DNA of 64,000 nt, from the NCBI GenBank assembly GCA_034440615.1, contig JAOTOM010005142.1:345001-409000 (forward strand). The letters are read 5' to 3'. Below are positions 10,819 through 23,690 of this stretch, one piece after another. The position numbers and the translations under genes were made by a program. Under the pieces are notes generated by a model that had not been told where the DNA came from, made no database searches, and was given only the letters and a program-made list of their open reading frames with translations. Numbering within the stretch: position 1 is the stretch's first letter; each line of letters starts with the position of its first letter. Origin of the DNA: Ashinkailepas kermadecensis. Taxonomy: Eukaryota; Arthropoda; Thecostraca; Neolepadidae.

Positions 10819-13500
10819 ACGTGACTGTGGTCGAATTATCTGTAGACAGAGTGAGGTTTCACGGGTTGTGCTACCATGCGATGCGTCCAGCGTTTTTATT
10901 CGGCTTTTCGTTAATGCGATTTAGTTGCCCGAGTGCCACGTCGTCCGCCACAAGCGAATAACGTGGTGAAGTAGTGACTTATGAGGACTGAAATTATGAA
11001 ATTTGAGTGGAGACCCACACTTTGTTTTTTACGTCTTTTCCCTTTTAACATTATTCAATTAAGAGCCTTTTTGTTGCTACAGGTTAAGGGCGATATTAAT
11101 GAAAAAGCAAGTATGGCCTCTGGCAGCAGCACTGCCGACTGGTATATGCATATACACTACAGGTATCACCATCATGAAACAATTAACAAAGGTCAGACAG
11201 TAACTCATCAATAAGAACTACCCATGCACATTTGCACTTTTTTAACATCAGCTGTATTTTTTTGCATCACCCTCCTCCCTCATCTCCACAAACAAAATCA
11301 GAACACTGTCGACTTGTCTGTGTGGTCGACGGACGTGTCCTTAATTATGATGAGAAAGCACGCTGCCCTGCATCAGGCCTTGCTCCGGTGGTACGATGCT
11401 GGACACTGTCCTGTCTGATCTTGATAGCTTGACAAACATACTAGCACAGCAAGCGAGATTAACCTACACGCTTTTGGGACCCGATGGTGTTTGTGTGATT
11501 CCGATAATGGCTGACTACGCCCTGCCGCCACGTGGCAGGAAGGGTATCTTCCAGATACATATCGTTAATCCTTGCCCCACTGGAGGAGCAGAATCTTCCG
11601 CTCCTGGAAATTTGCTTCATGCCTAAAAACGCGCAGCGATATCGATTTCAAACTTCCAGCGATCGATCGCATATCACTTCCATAGCTTGTGGCCAAAAAT
11701 GGTATTGTAGCTGACTTTGGGTCTGGTATGAGAAACTGGATAGTGACTTCAGCTCGACGTCCGTGAGCTCAACACGAGTGACGTCAGCTCAGGTGACTTT
11801 TGAACGAATTTTAGCGCGTACAGAAAAAGCAAACAAACAAACACCGGGTAACAAATATACTTACCGGTTTTCGCCAAATGACAGGGAAGTTAAGGAGAAT
11901 AATACTGATATTTCAGAACTATTTTGTTCTGCTAAGTAGTGGTCAAAATTCGGAAAACTCGAACAATATTTTATATCAGTTTTCCGACATCGAGCTACTT
12001 AAAAAACTGAGCAGTTGTGATTCAGACAGTTTCGAATATTCATGGCAAGTTTCAAGTGCATAGCTTTCAAAGTGACTTTCATAGTGAGGGGAGTGTCGGG
12101 GATATCGGAGATCCCGGTGCGTCGGTGAGCTCCGTGTCGAGTCCGACAGAAATGTCTGCCTGGCTCTGATCACGAGGGCTTTGTGGGCTAGGACTGCGGT
12201 ATGGCGGGGGCAGCCAGTCGGTGCGGACGGTGGTGTTGGAGGCTTGGTCTCTAGGCTGGTAGAGGCTTGGGTGGTGAAACAGGCTAAGATGGGCGGGTCG
12301 GCCTGGCAGGACACGGAGGTTTTGCACGCGACGATCGTCAGGCGCTCGATGAGTGTGGTGGTCTTGGACTTGGGTCGTAGAGTGTGTGGAAGGCACCAAC
12401 GCCGGGATGAGGGGGCGCATGAAAGGCGCGTGGATAGCGTATGGCTATCCGAGTGACCTGCGACCGGCGAGAGGTCGGGTGGCGAAGGGAGACGGCCAGG
12501 CCTTGTGAAGGACGTACAGCAGCAGTGAGGAAGGATGTGGTGGGTGAGGTTAGGTTACCGTGTATTGGGCCGAGTGGATGTGAGAGGTGTGGGACACGGT
12601 GCAGTGGACGCTGCCAAGGCTATGTATTGAGCTGAGCTGGGCTGGGCGATGGGTGCCGGTCGCCGGGGGAATTGCGACTAGGTTGGACTGTGGGGAGAGA
12701 CGAAGAAGCATGGACCGTGATAGGGTCTGTTGGTGAGGATAGCGCAGCGGCGTAGCTGCCCTGGGAGTTGGCAGTGGCTCCATGTCTGTCCAGGATGGTC
12801 CAGTCAGTGTCTATCCGACGTCTGTCCAGTGCATGTCTGGGATCTATCCAGCATCCGGCGTGTTGAGTGTTTTTGTAATGATTGCATCAAACCTATCTCG
12901 AGTTTGACCGATTGCCGTCTGAGCAGCATAACGCCAACAGCGTATATCCTACAGACGGAGCAAGGCTTACGCGCCTTTTGAAGTCAGCCACTTTAATTGG
13001 CAAGGCAGCTGAAAATGTGCAGATACATAGCCGCATAGCACATAGTAGGATAATACACCCTAGGAACATCCATTCGAGATAGCACTCCCGCATTCCAGTG
13101 GCTATTTGCTACAGGTGATGCCTCCTCTTGCGCATTCAGACTTGGAAAACGATCTAGCTTCCATGTTTGGATTTTATTTGTATTTTTATTTATTTATTTT
13201 GAACATTGAACATGTGTTACTTTGTCTCCTGGATTCCATAGACTGCGGACGTGCGCCATTTAGTGCTCTGACACAAACAACCGACGAAACAATTTCAAAT
13301 CAGGGAGCATCTTGTCATATGCATAGTGAATAAAATTATCTATGTATTGCTACTGTAGGCAATTTAAATCTACCTTTTCTCAAAATCTCAGCCTGACCCA
13401 AGCGGAATTTTGTGTCTGCTCTTTTGCGGGCTGTGTCAAGTCAAGGTATTATATTAGAAATTAATGAACTGTTTGTAAATATTTAAGGGATAAGCGGACT
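10819..13500. other. Unassigned 2.7-kb stretch
   Basis: No recognisable gene, RNA or repeat array. Open frames up to about 113 aa (12079-12420, minus) overlap others and have biased composition typical of chance ORFs in GC-rich DNA. Composition shifts from AT-rich (10980-12060) to GC-rich (12080-12780), which may mark an insertion boundary, but no ends were found. Confidence 0.35.
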
Positions 13501-13552
13501 CTAAATCAAATATCATTGCAGTGGGAAGTTGCTAACTCAAACCTGCATAAGA

Positions 13553-15720
13553 TGTCTGTTCAGGGAAGTTTTGAGTACCTCAAACAGCTAGTGGAAAAAC
13601 AAGAAGCTATAATTGATAAATTGGAAGGTATGGTCAAGTTAGCAAAGAAACAAGCTAAAGCTGCTGAAAATTGCACCCGTTAGGACTGCCTCATCCACAG
13701 GGGGAAATTTTCAGTCAGACCTGGACAAAATCTGCGTGAGGAAGTCATGCACCTCATTTTGTTTCACACAGGCATTCAGTTTCCTACTTGGTGCATACAC
13801 ATTGTTCACGGACTTGGAAAAAGACAGCATTATCATGAGATTTAACAACAGAAAAGCAAGGGATGCAATATGCAGGAATAGGGTACCAAGATCTCTATCA
13901 AATAGAGGCTTGTATATTCACGAATCTCTCACCCAGTGACCCAGTACATGATGGCAATTGTTTCAATGTGTGCCAAGCTGGGACGTGAGGGAAAATTAGC
14001 CACCTACTTCACCCTAGGTCGAATTGTCTTTGTGAAGAAAAAAAAACAACACAGACATGCCCAGCATATTGATTGGGAATGCCATATCTGAGGAAGACAT
14101 CCTGTCTAGACTTGAGCTGCAGCCAAATTCTTATGAGGAAGCAATCACAAAAGGATCTCATGGAAAACATCAGTCCTCTGCTGGACCAGAGGCATTAACA
14201 ACAGCCACACCAAAACAGCTGATGCCTAAGGCCAACATGAGACCCAGGCAAGTCTGATGAAAACTAGGAATGATGTAGATGAGTTGACTGCCACAACAGA
14301 CTCAATGGAGGACCAGAACGTTATGTCAGCCACAGGAGGAGTAGGACTTGACCGGGAAACTTGTCACAGACAGAGGCATGAAGCATCTAGAAGCAAACAA
14401 ACAAACAAGCAAAAAAGCAAAGGGGGCTTCCACCAAAAGTAAGAGTCCTGTTCACTCTGGGCATCCCACTGGTATCAGTGATGACTCGGATTCACCTGCC
14501 TCCACTGAAAAAAAAACAATCTTCCGGGAGAAACTACTAAGAAAAAGAAAGAAAGTACTCCTAAGACCACAATAATGTTCCCTCTTTTGTGTGCTTCCAG
14601 TTCAAAGTTCATGCACAATTATTATTCCAAGTTTTCCATTTCCACATGTAATCACCATTTCCAATTGGCTCTTTCCTTGAGTAATGAGCAGGCTCAAACT
14701 TGAAGGAGCTGCATTATAATTACTAGGGAATTATTTGAATGATAAGTACCCTCCTCATGAGCATATATTGTCACAATGTAAATAATATGCCTTACCTGAA
14801 CCACTAAACTTCAAAACAGGATATTCAGTACTTCAAATCAATGCAAGATCACTCGAGAATAAATGTGATGATATTGTTCATTTTCCAACAAACTCTAAAG
14901 TTGATTGGTCAGTTATGTGTGTGTCAGAGACATGGTTAAAGACAGATTTAGAACAATACTTTAGCCGAAAAAAAATATAATCTCTTTACATCTTGTAGAA
15001 AAGGAGGTGAAGGTGGAGGTACAGTAATAAATGTAGGTAATAAATATGAGCCTAGGGAAAGAAAAGACATTGCGAGTGATAACTTCGAGATAAGTTTTCT
15101 GGAACTTAAAATGAAGTCGGGTGTAGCAGCAAAAAGATTCATAGTAGGAGAAATGTATAAACCTCCAAGGCCACACTTTATTTATGGACTATATGGAGAA
15201 ATACTTGACTCATTGGAAAACACTAAATGAACATGTGTCGTAGCAGGGGACTTAAATTACAACCTTTTGAAATACCATTCGGATAAATCTACACTGAATG
15301 TTATGAATATGTTCAATTCTTATATAATTATCCCAACCATCTCAAAAGCAACCCGGATTTGTAATGATTCAGATGCCCTTTGGGATGATATATTAATCAA
15401 TGATATTAGTGTCTTTAACAATTCAGGAATTCTACTTGATGATTTATCAGATCATTGTCCAGTTTTTCTTCATCTGTGATTATTTGAAACTTCTATCATA
15501 ACAAGACATACAGTTAGTCTTTGATAAGAATAAAATCAGTGAATTAAATGATCAACTCATATACTAGTAACGTCCTCGAGGACTACAGAACAGACTGTGC
15601 TATATGTGTTAATGGGGAAATAATAATATACAAATATATAATCTTGCATATGCATCACCTAACGTATTACTGCACTAAGGAAAAGAGACGAACCAAGAAC
15701 CAAGAAAAAAGAATGAAAAG
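13553..15720 (+). mobile_element. Second LINE family, 5' half (ORF1 and endonuclease), decayed
   Basis: On the plus strand, near 13553, a frame begins MSVQGSFEYLKQLVEKQEAI, a coiled coil typical of LINE ORF1. It is followed in shifted frames by IMRFNNRKARDAICR and IHESLTQ, then LGREGKLATYFTLGRIVFVK, which match the RNA-binding part of ORF1 proteins in several LINE clades. From about 14820 the ORF2 endonuclease follows, with GDLNYNLLK and DDLSDHCPVF (the SDH catalytic signature), then the start of a linker near 15540-15640. Several stops and frameshifts make it non-functional. The RT domain is absent on this strand but occurs inverted at 15820-17330. Confidence 0.65.
15267..15479 (+). pseudogene. 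LINE endonuclease C-terminal segment
   Basis: A 70-aa open segment with a start inside the domain. It contains an SKATRICNDSDALWDDILIN block and ends in LSDHCPVFLHL. In APE-type LINE endonucleases the SDH motif supplies catalytic Asp and His. Upstream frame pieces (GDLNYN near 15249) belong to the same domain but are separated by a stop. It is part of the decayed element at 13553-15720. Confidence 0.6.
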
Positions 15721-15819
15721 AAAACACGATACGTGAACGAAAATTTCAGAATCAGAGAACCAAATCATCATGCACAGCACACCATTATCACTGATATTCA
15801 TTGAAAAGTTTGTATTTTC

Positions 15820-17330
15820 TATTAATGTATTGCCCGACGCGGTTTTGTCAAATTGATTTTATATCTAGGTATATCTTCAATTCTATGGAAATGAGAGCAT
15901 AATATTTTATTCCAGGCTTTTGGTGCAATGAAAAGTAAAGCAAACATTCTGTAATTGATCTCGGAAAAGGGTATTTGAAAGTGTTGTCTAACTCTGAGGC
16001 CACTTTGTTCATGAAGTTGAAACATATCAGAAAGAGGTGCTGGTAACGATTGATTTAGAAAGCCTAGCATGATGTAAATACATTGCTCACCAATTATGTC
16101 CAGAAACTTGATAACTCTATGCTTGACAAAAAGTTCAGTTGCATGGTATAATAAGGCTTCTTATCAACAATCCTAGTAACACGCTTCTGTAACTTGATAA
16201 TCTTGTCGAGCTTAGAGTGGTACGTACTTCCCCAGACAACAGCACAGTAATTTAGATATGGCAGGATTAAACAATTATACAGAAGGAGCAATTCATAACT
16301 TGATGGAAAGTACCTAGATTTTCCTATAAATCCAATATTCGTGCTATTTAAAAAAGAAGAAGAAATGGCATTGAAACGACTTTTCCACGTCATGTCTTCA
16401 TCGATAAGTACACCTAAATATTTTATACAGCTGTGCCTTGCAATAGTCATATTAGAAGTATATATTTTGATATGAAGGTCATCACATGGCTTCCGGGAAA
16501 AAATTTGATGGCCAGTTTTTCAGCATTGATAGATAATCTGTTGGTATGAAACCATGCTGTAATTTTGGGTATTAACTCATCTACTTTAATTTGTAATTCA
16601 TAATGATCATTAAATGTAATAGTTATGGCAGTATCATCTGCAAATAGGTAAGAACTTGCCAAATTGGAAACATTGCAGAGGAGCGTTAATGTATAGAAGA
16701 AATAGCAGAGGTCAAAGAATCGAACCCTGAGGAACACCTATTGTGATATTTAATGGTTTGGAGAGGGTGTCATGTATCTTGGTTCTTTACTATCTATTTG
16801 AGAGGTATGAGTTTATAAGTTCATATAAATATATTGCCCTTATAGCCCATAAAATTCATTTTTTGCAACAAAATGCTGATGCTGACTATGTCAAAGGCCT
16901 TTTGTAAAATCCAGATACATGGTACAAACTAATTTATTATTCACAAGAGACTTAGTTACTTCATTATGCAGCAGAGCAATTGGCATGCATGCGCCATGAT
17001 TTGTAATGAAACCGAATTGCAATACCCATTGCAATTCGGTTTCATGAAAAATCATGCTGTGCTATTATTTTCATTTAGAAATGATGATACACTAAAGTGT
17101 ATTAATCTTTCCCGCACTTTGTAAAATATTGGTAGCAAAGCGATTGGCCTATAATTAGTAAATTTATTATTTTCCCCTGATTTATACACAGGAATTATTA
17201 TTATTTTCCAATTCACTACCTATTGTTGAAAAAGTGTTGAATTTGTCAGGTATTTGTTGTTTTGCACACGTAGCTACATAGTTATCAGCAAAGCACGTTT
17301 GGAGGAGCTGTTTGTAATTCATTCTTGTTT
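15820..17330 (-). mobile_element. LINE 3' half (reverse transcriptase), inverted relative to its 5' half
   Basis: On the minus strand, pieces read IIIPVYKSGE with NYRPIALLPIF (near 17200), QFGFITNHG (near 17040), YLDFTKAFD (near 16900), GVPQGSIL (near 16730), FADDTAITIT (near 16640), then NRLSINAEK, KYLGVLIDEDMTWKS and LPYLNYCAVVWGSTY, ending in a C-terminal PKAWNKI segment near 15900. These are RT palm and thumb motifs in order, broken by frameshifts. The coverage starts where the plus-strand half at 13553-15720 stops, so the two are probably the two halves of one element. A perfect inverted repeat with 18-bp arms (17006-17023 and 17028-17045) duplicates the codons around QFGF. Confidence 0.7.
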
Positions 17331-19220
17331 ATAATATAATTAATATACTACCATGCTTTTTGCCATACAAACATGGCATTGCTATTTGTCTGAGAGGGCT
17401 TCAGGAACATCTTTTACTAATATCTGGTGGCGGGATCTGTCCAGCAAGAAACACGAACCGTGGTGTGACCTACTCTGACTTGCTTACCATGACCTACTTC
17501 TCATCCCTGGACTTGAACGTAATTAGGTTACACGGGTATGCAAGGGCACTCCTGCCTACCTATTAAAGGGCAGGATAATTTAAAAAAAAACTTTGCCAAG
17601 CAGTCTGAGCCTGGTTCACTATTTTCCTGCATTTTCACGGATATGGTACGTATGTGGAGTTTAGTTTTAAGCTTCATGGAACTAATTCCAGTGCGGTCAC
17701 ACTAGCATGTTTCGCCAGTGGAAGGTTAGGGATATGCGTGGGACGGGCCGGAGCATGAGTCTCTATCATGATTATGCGTTATACCGTGGAAGGCCAGGGC
17801 GTTGCAATGGAAACGGCTATCTTTCGCCATCTGAACTGGAGGTGCCAGTTCAAATATCGCTTTACGAGCGCTACTGCATGCGCTATTGAGCTTCCCCCAT
17901 ATTCAGGGTGATCACCGAGGCCCTCCATCCCCACCGGCATCGATCAGCTCCAGCCCCTTCTTACGGATCAATGCCGCGAAGGTCACACAAAGCCAGCCAA
18001 ACGGAGCGGGCTCTGAAAACAACTTTATGGGGCGCATAAGCTTCGGGTGAGGCATAAATTCGTTGGTGGAATAATCACATCGGACCTGTGTTGCTGCGAT
18101 GTTTTCCCTCTGAGCGGGCTGGTAGTGCTGAAAACCATTGGGGCGGCGTTGTTGACAGCAGCTGGGGGGTGGGAAAGATTCAGGCAGGCCCGAGATCATG
18201 ATTAGGCAGATTATCCAAGAGCAAAGCTTTGTCTTCCAGTACATGCTCGTGGTTCAGGTGCCGGTGCACGCGGGTGATTTCGACCACTAGGTGCGAAAAT
18301 ATCTAGAAGAAGGAGATAGGTAGAAGCCAATGCGCCATATACTGCTACCCACGTCGTGCTTCGGCGGGACCTCCACTAACGCCAATGCCTTGCGTTAAAG
18401 TTCCCCTCGCCATGGCGGGAGGTAATTCAATCGCGTCCTAGTAAAGACATCCAAAGCATGACGTAGACGGTCGTGAGTGGGCACCGCTAGCTTTGTCTGC
18501 CCGATTGCTTGTTCTATCTGCCTGGAGGTTGAAGAAACGCTGTTCTTCCATCAGCATAGCCGCTAGGTAGGCGAAGGCGCCGATTCTCTTCAGCCGGTGG
18601 AAATTCAGTGGTTGGGGTCGTTCATATCTAGTTTGTGTCTCAGTCCTCAACACCTCATTTCCCCCTCCCTAATTTTTGTATTTAAGAAAAGTGAAGATGT
18701 CATCCAGGTGAATTACAGACACTTACGTAGTTACGGACCATATCAAGATGGATCATATTTACTTTGCGACGAAAATTCATCCAGCAAAAATACTTGAGAA
18801 GATAAAAATAAATTTACTGAAAATCATAAGTGCCATAGCAGGTCAATTGTAAGTGCTCCGTGGTAGGAAAGCTGAATCCAACCGATCGAATCAAAGTCTG
18901 TATGCCTCAATATTTTGATAATTTTTCTAGCAAAACCAGAAATGGAAAGTTCGATGAAGCCTAAAGTAGCATAAACAATGCATCATTTGCAATTCTTTTC
19001 ACATGTAGCTTTACATAATTAGTACCCTGAATCACGAGAAGTCATTGAAATCCTTAAACAAGACCGGGTCTAAATTGGCCTCGTTTGCAATACTTTTTTT
19101 CGCTTTAAAAACGTCCATCGGTGGAAGAGCAGCCTGGTGGTCGCTACGGCAGCGCGTCCTTGGCAGAGACGGGCGTAAACGCTCGATTGACGAGCGGCGA
19201 GGTTCAGACAGATCGGCCCG
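17331..19220. other. Unassigned 1.9-kb stretch
   Basis: No defensible gene. A 110-aa minus-strand frame (17912-18244) has a Pro/Cys-rich start and a more ordinary C-terminal half but matches nothing I know. The last part (18650-19110) is AT-rich and unique up to the start of the 80-bp array. Confidence 0.35.
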
Positions 19221-20665
19221 CCGCGTGGCATCCGGACAGGAAGCGGCGCTGTGTCGGCGTCGGGTCATCGTGCGGGCTGGCCACACTGGCCCCGGGCGCG
19301 CCGTGCGGCATCCGGACAGGAAGCGGCGTTGTGTCGGCGTCGGGTCATCGTGCGGGCTGGCCACACTGGCCCCGGGCGCGCCGTGCGGCATGCGGACAGG
19401 AAGCGGCGCTGTGTCGGCGTCGGGTCATCGTGCGGGCTGGCCACACTGGCCCCGGGCGCGCCGCGTGGCATCCGGACAGGAAGCGGCGTTGTGTCGGCGT
19501 CGGGTCATCGTGCGGGCTGGCCACACTGGCCCCGGGCGCGCCGTGCGGCATGCGGACAGGAAGCGGCGCTGTGTCGGCGTCGGGTCATCGTGCGGGCTGG
19601 CCACACTGGCCCCGGGCGCGCCGCGTGGCATCCGGACAGGAAGCGGCGCTGTGTCGGCGTCGGGTCATCGTGCGGGCTGGCCACACTGGCCCCGGGCGCG
19701 CCGTGCGGCATCCGGACAGGAAGCGGCGTTGTGTCGGCGTCGGGTCATCGTGCGGGCTGGCCACACTGGCCCCGGGCGCGCCGCGTGGCATCCGGACAGG
19801 AAGCGGCGCTGTGTCGGCGTCGGGTCATCGTGCGGGCTGGCCACACTGGCCCCGGGCGCGCCGTGCGGCATCCGGACAGGAAGCGGCGTTGTGTCGGCGT
19901 CGGGTCATCGTGCGGGCTGGCCACACTGGCCCCGGGCGCGCCGTGCGGCATGCGGACAGGAAGCGGCGCTGTGTCGGCGTCGGGTCATCGTGCGGGCTGG
20001 CCACACTGGCCCCGGGCGCGCCGTGCGGCATCCGGACAGGAAGCGGCGTTGTGTCGGCGTCGGGTCATCGTGCGGGCTGGCCACACTGGCCCCGGGCGCG
20101 CCGCGTGGCATCCGGACAGGAAGCGGCGCTGTGTCGGCGTCGGGTCATCGTGCGGGCTGGCCACACTGGCCCCGGGCGCGCCGTGCGGCATCCGGACAGG
20201 AAGCGGCGTTGTGTCGGCGTCGGGTCATCGTGCGGGCTGGCCACACTGGCCCCGGGCGCGCCGTGCGGCATCCGGACAGGAAGCGGCGTTGTGTCGGCGT
20301 CGGGTCATCGTGCGGGCTGGCCACACTGGCCCCGGGCGCGCCGTGCGGCATCCGGACAGGAAGCGGCGCTGTGTCGGCGTCGGGTCATCGTGCGGGCTGG
20401 CCACACTGGCCCCGGGCGCGCCGTGCGGCATCCGGACAGGAAGCGGCGCTGTGTCGGCGTCGGGTCATCGTGCGGGCTGGCCACACTGGCCCCGGGCGCG
20501 CCGTGCGGCATCCGGACAGGAAGCGGCGCTGTGTCGGCGTCGGGTCATCGTGCGGGCTGGCCACACTGGCCCCGGGCGCGCCGTGCGGCATCCGGACAGG
20601 AAGCGGCGTTGTGTCGGCGTCGGGTCATCGTGCGGGCTGGCCACACTGGCCCCAGGCGCGCCGCT
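19221..20665. repeat. 80-bp GC-rich minisatellite, 18 copies
   Basis: Exact 80-bp period; each unit contains gacaggaagcggcg and ggccacactggccccgggcg. Three variable spots (cgtg/tgcg, catcc/catgc, gct/gtt) define five unit types, which run in the order A B C D C A B A B C B A B B E E E B. Runs of identical neighbours at the right end show recent local duplication. Because the period is not a multiple of three and the plus strand lacks stops, all three plus frames are open for 477-617 codons; this is a by-product of the repeat, and no splice or promoter signal supports coding. Confidence 0.96.
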
Positions 20666-21370
20666 CGCACGCCGATTACTGTAGGCCGGACGGGCCATCA
20701 CCCGTTCCCGGCAGGAGGCGAGCTCAGGTGCCAATTTGAACACCCACACATGGTGGACAGGCGCGCTGGGGGCCGACGGCCGGTGTCGCGGCCCTGGCCT
20801 GGCCGGGTTCGCGTGGGCGCACCACGCTCGACAGGATTTCACGACTTTTTGTTACCCAGCGACGGGTATGTGCGAACGGCGCTTTTTGCCGCGGCGATTA
20901 CAAGACTAACGCATCCGAGCCTCTTCACGACATGGAACAGCATACAAAGATCGCGAGCAGTCGATCTTTGGTGATATCCAGCAACTTTCGACAGGATGCA
21001 TGACGCACCCTATAGGGCTGTAAATGTATCGGCTGAATTGTATGCATGATGGAGTCCGCGTCCAAAATGTCAACTATCACATGCCTATGCACACAGTCCG
21101 GTCATGTGTCTGGCATGCATCAGAAACGTCATGTGTCCAAAATTTGTCTGGTGTCTGTCCAATCGTCTGTCTTATGCTTGTCCGATATGATTCGCGATTT
21201 CGGCGAACGATGGCCTGAAATGGTTCCTGTTGCACCACAGGTCAGCGATCTGACACGATCTGACACCATGACGCAATACTAGAATGGGAAATGAATCCAG
21301 CCGTCCATGATTTTCTCACTGAAAATTGAAATGCGCTGAAAAACGCAAGCCTGCACAGCGCAGCCACCTG
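20666..21370. other. Unassigned spacer between two arrays
   Basis: No gene or repeat family recognised. Frames reading through from the 80-bp array stop soon after it ends. Short gtgtctg/gtccaa motifs recur weakly near 21100-21190. Confidence 0.35.
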
Positions 21371-22418
21371 CACCAAATACGCGGAGTGTGGTACCAAATA
21401 CGCCGAGTGTGGTGCCAAATACACCGAGTGTGGTACCAAATACGCCGAGTGTGGTACCAAATACGCCGAGTGTGTGCCAAATACACCGAGTGTGGTACCA
21501 AATACGCCGAGTGTGGTGCCAAATACGCCGAGTGTGGTGCCAAATACACCGAGTGTGGTGCTGAATACGCCGAGTGTAATGCCAAATACATCGAGTGTGG
21601 TGCCGAATACGCCGAGTGTGGTGCCTAATATGCCGAGTGTGGTGCCAAATACATCGAGTGTGATGTCAAATACGCCGAGTGTGGTGCCAAATACATCGAG
21701 TGTGGTGCCAAATACACCGAGTGTGATGTCAAATACGCCGAGTGTGGTACCTAATACGCCGAATGTGGTGCTGAATACGCCGAGTGTGGTGCCGAATACG
21801 CCGAGTGTGGTGTCAGATACACCGAGTGTGGTGCCAGATACACCGAGTGTGGTGCCGAATACACCGAGTGTGGTGCCGAATACACCGAGTGTGGTGCCGA
21901 ATACATCGAGTGTGGTGCCGAATACATTGAGTGTGGTGCCGAATACACTGAGTGTGGTGCTGAATACACCGAGTGTGGTGCCAGGTACACCGAGTGTGAT
22001 GCCAGATACACCGGGTGTGGTGCCGAATACACCGAGTGTGGTGCCAGATACACCGAGTATGGCGCCGAATACACCGAGTGTGGTGCCAGATACACCGAGT
22101 GTGGTGCCAAATACACCGAGTGTAATGCCAAATACATCGGGTGTGGTGCCGAATATGCCGAGTGTGGTGCCGAATACATCGAGTGTTGTGCCAGATACAC
22201 CGAGTGTGGTGCCGAATACACTGAGTGTGGTGCCGAATACACCGTGTGTGGTGCCAGATACACCGAGTGTGGTGCCAAATACACCGAGTGTAATGCTAAA
22301 TACATCGAATGTGGTTCCGAATACACCGAGTGTGGTGCCGAATACATCGAGTGTGGTGCCAGATACACCGAGTGTGGTGCCGAATACATCAAGTGTAGTT
22401 CCGAGTTTGCTAAGTGTG
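21371..22418. repeat. 21-bp minisatellite, ~50 copies
   Basis: Unit gtgccgaatacaccgagtgt plus one base, recurring every 21 bp with point variants (caaata/cagata/gaatac, atcgag). Since 21 is seven codons, every frame without a stop gives a seven-residue repeat: VVPNTPS and CGAKYTE on the plus strand, SVYLAPH on the minus strand. One short unit near 21474 shifts the frame. Open frames of up to 397 aa exist on both strands at once, which argues for a repeat effect rather than a gene. Confidence 0.95.
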
Positions 22419-23690
22419 GTACCCAGAGACGCAGCCAGAACTTTGCGACGGTGGTCTGATTATATTGTTGGCCCCAACAATGGTATGTCGGTGTTGTTTT
22501 TAATCTGTGCTCTGCTGGCCGAGGAGCGATGCTATGCAGGAGGTTGGGACGAGATGGGACGGGCAGGCGTTTGCATGCGCTCTGAAGCTTTCTATTCAAC
22601 TTTTGGTGGGGACAACTATTTAGCACTGAAGGGACACATGCCTCTCCAAAAGCAGACAAAGCGATAGCCGTGCCTGCATGTTTAGGGGGATCCCTGACGT
22701 TTTCAGAAGAACATCTGCTGGCTAGAGGAAGTTTGAAGTGCCCTCCAACAACGAAAGAAGATCCCACCAGCGAATGGAATCTCCCGCAGTCGCACTAAGG
22801 GGAGAACTAGATGCACTACTTGCATCTAGTTCATGCTTGTTGATTGTTGGATCCATTTTCCTGGAGGAACGGAACAGATTAAACGCCACACCACAAGTAA
22901 CCCATATTCTGGTTATGTTACATAAACGTCAGTAACTACAGTTTTACAACGTGTGAAGGTGAAGGACCAATTTGGCAGATTGTGCGCTGGAATGTCTTTT
23001 TTGTCAAGTACTTTGCATTACATGTTTCTTCTGCTTCTAACCAGCAAATAAGCTATAAACTAAAAGCACTCTTCTCCTGCATTGGTGAAAAGTACGTTTA
23101 CTGCTATTTAATAACGCCTGTATGTGGCTAGCCCATTAGCGTTGTCGGGAGATAAGTGTCTGTTGTAAAATAAAGTGGCTTTGGGAAAGCTTGACAAATG
23201 ACATTGTGCGATTCGCTGCATCAATTCAGGAGGAGACGCATCTAAATGTGGTCGAAAGTGAACCGCCATTCAGCGCGCAAATCATCCTATCTTGGCTTCT
23301 TGCCAGGATAATGCTCCGCAGGCTATGAATTTTGCTGGATAAAATCCGAACATATGACGGCAAACATGACATGTACGATACTGTTGGAACGTCGATTGAT
23401 ACTGAGGTAGGCAAGCTACCTGCGGCTTAGTTCATTCGTGTATCCCAGGTGGACGTTGTGGTGTGGCTGTTCCGGCGTGGAGGGTATGCACGGCTGGGGT
23501 TGGATAAATGGGCGGGCGGGTGGCCGGAATGATTTACCGCCTCGGTGTGCAGATATCACGTGCTGATTTTCGAGACCAACAAAACTCTACTCCCGGGCGG
23601 ACAGCCTGCAAATGCTAGTCTGAATGTGAGTGTTGTGCGAAGGACAGCCGCGCTGTCGTCAGTGGTACTTAGCGCCGTTAGACGTTAGGC
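22419..23690. other. Unassigned stretch with a perfect hairpin
   Basis: No gene recognised. A perfect inverted repeat aactagatgca / tgcatctagtt with a 5-base loop lies at 22805-22831. Otherwise unique sequence. Confidence 0.35.

Noticed and set aside
12079..12456. Overlapping 91-113-aa frames on both strands in GC-rich DNA
   Set aside because: Mutually overlapping and low-complexity; most likely chance.
13553..17330. LINE 5' inversion by twin priming
   Set aside because: The order of the two halves is the opposite of what twin priming produces.
17912..18244. 110-aa minus-strand frame as a gene
   Set aside because: No recognised domain and no supporting context; length is within chance expectation here.
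19045..20974. Plus-strand open frames of 477, 564 and 617 codons
   Set aside because: All three phases are open because an 80-bp unit without stops rotates through the frames; this is not expected of a gene.
21474..22767. Heptad-repeat proteins on both strands
   Set aside because: A 21-bp unit gives seven-residue repeats in every open frame, and both strands are open at once.
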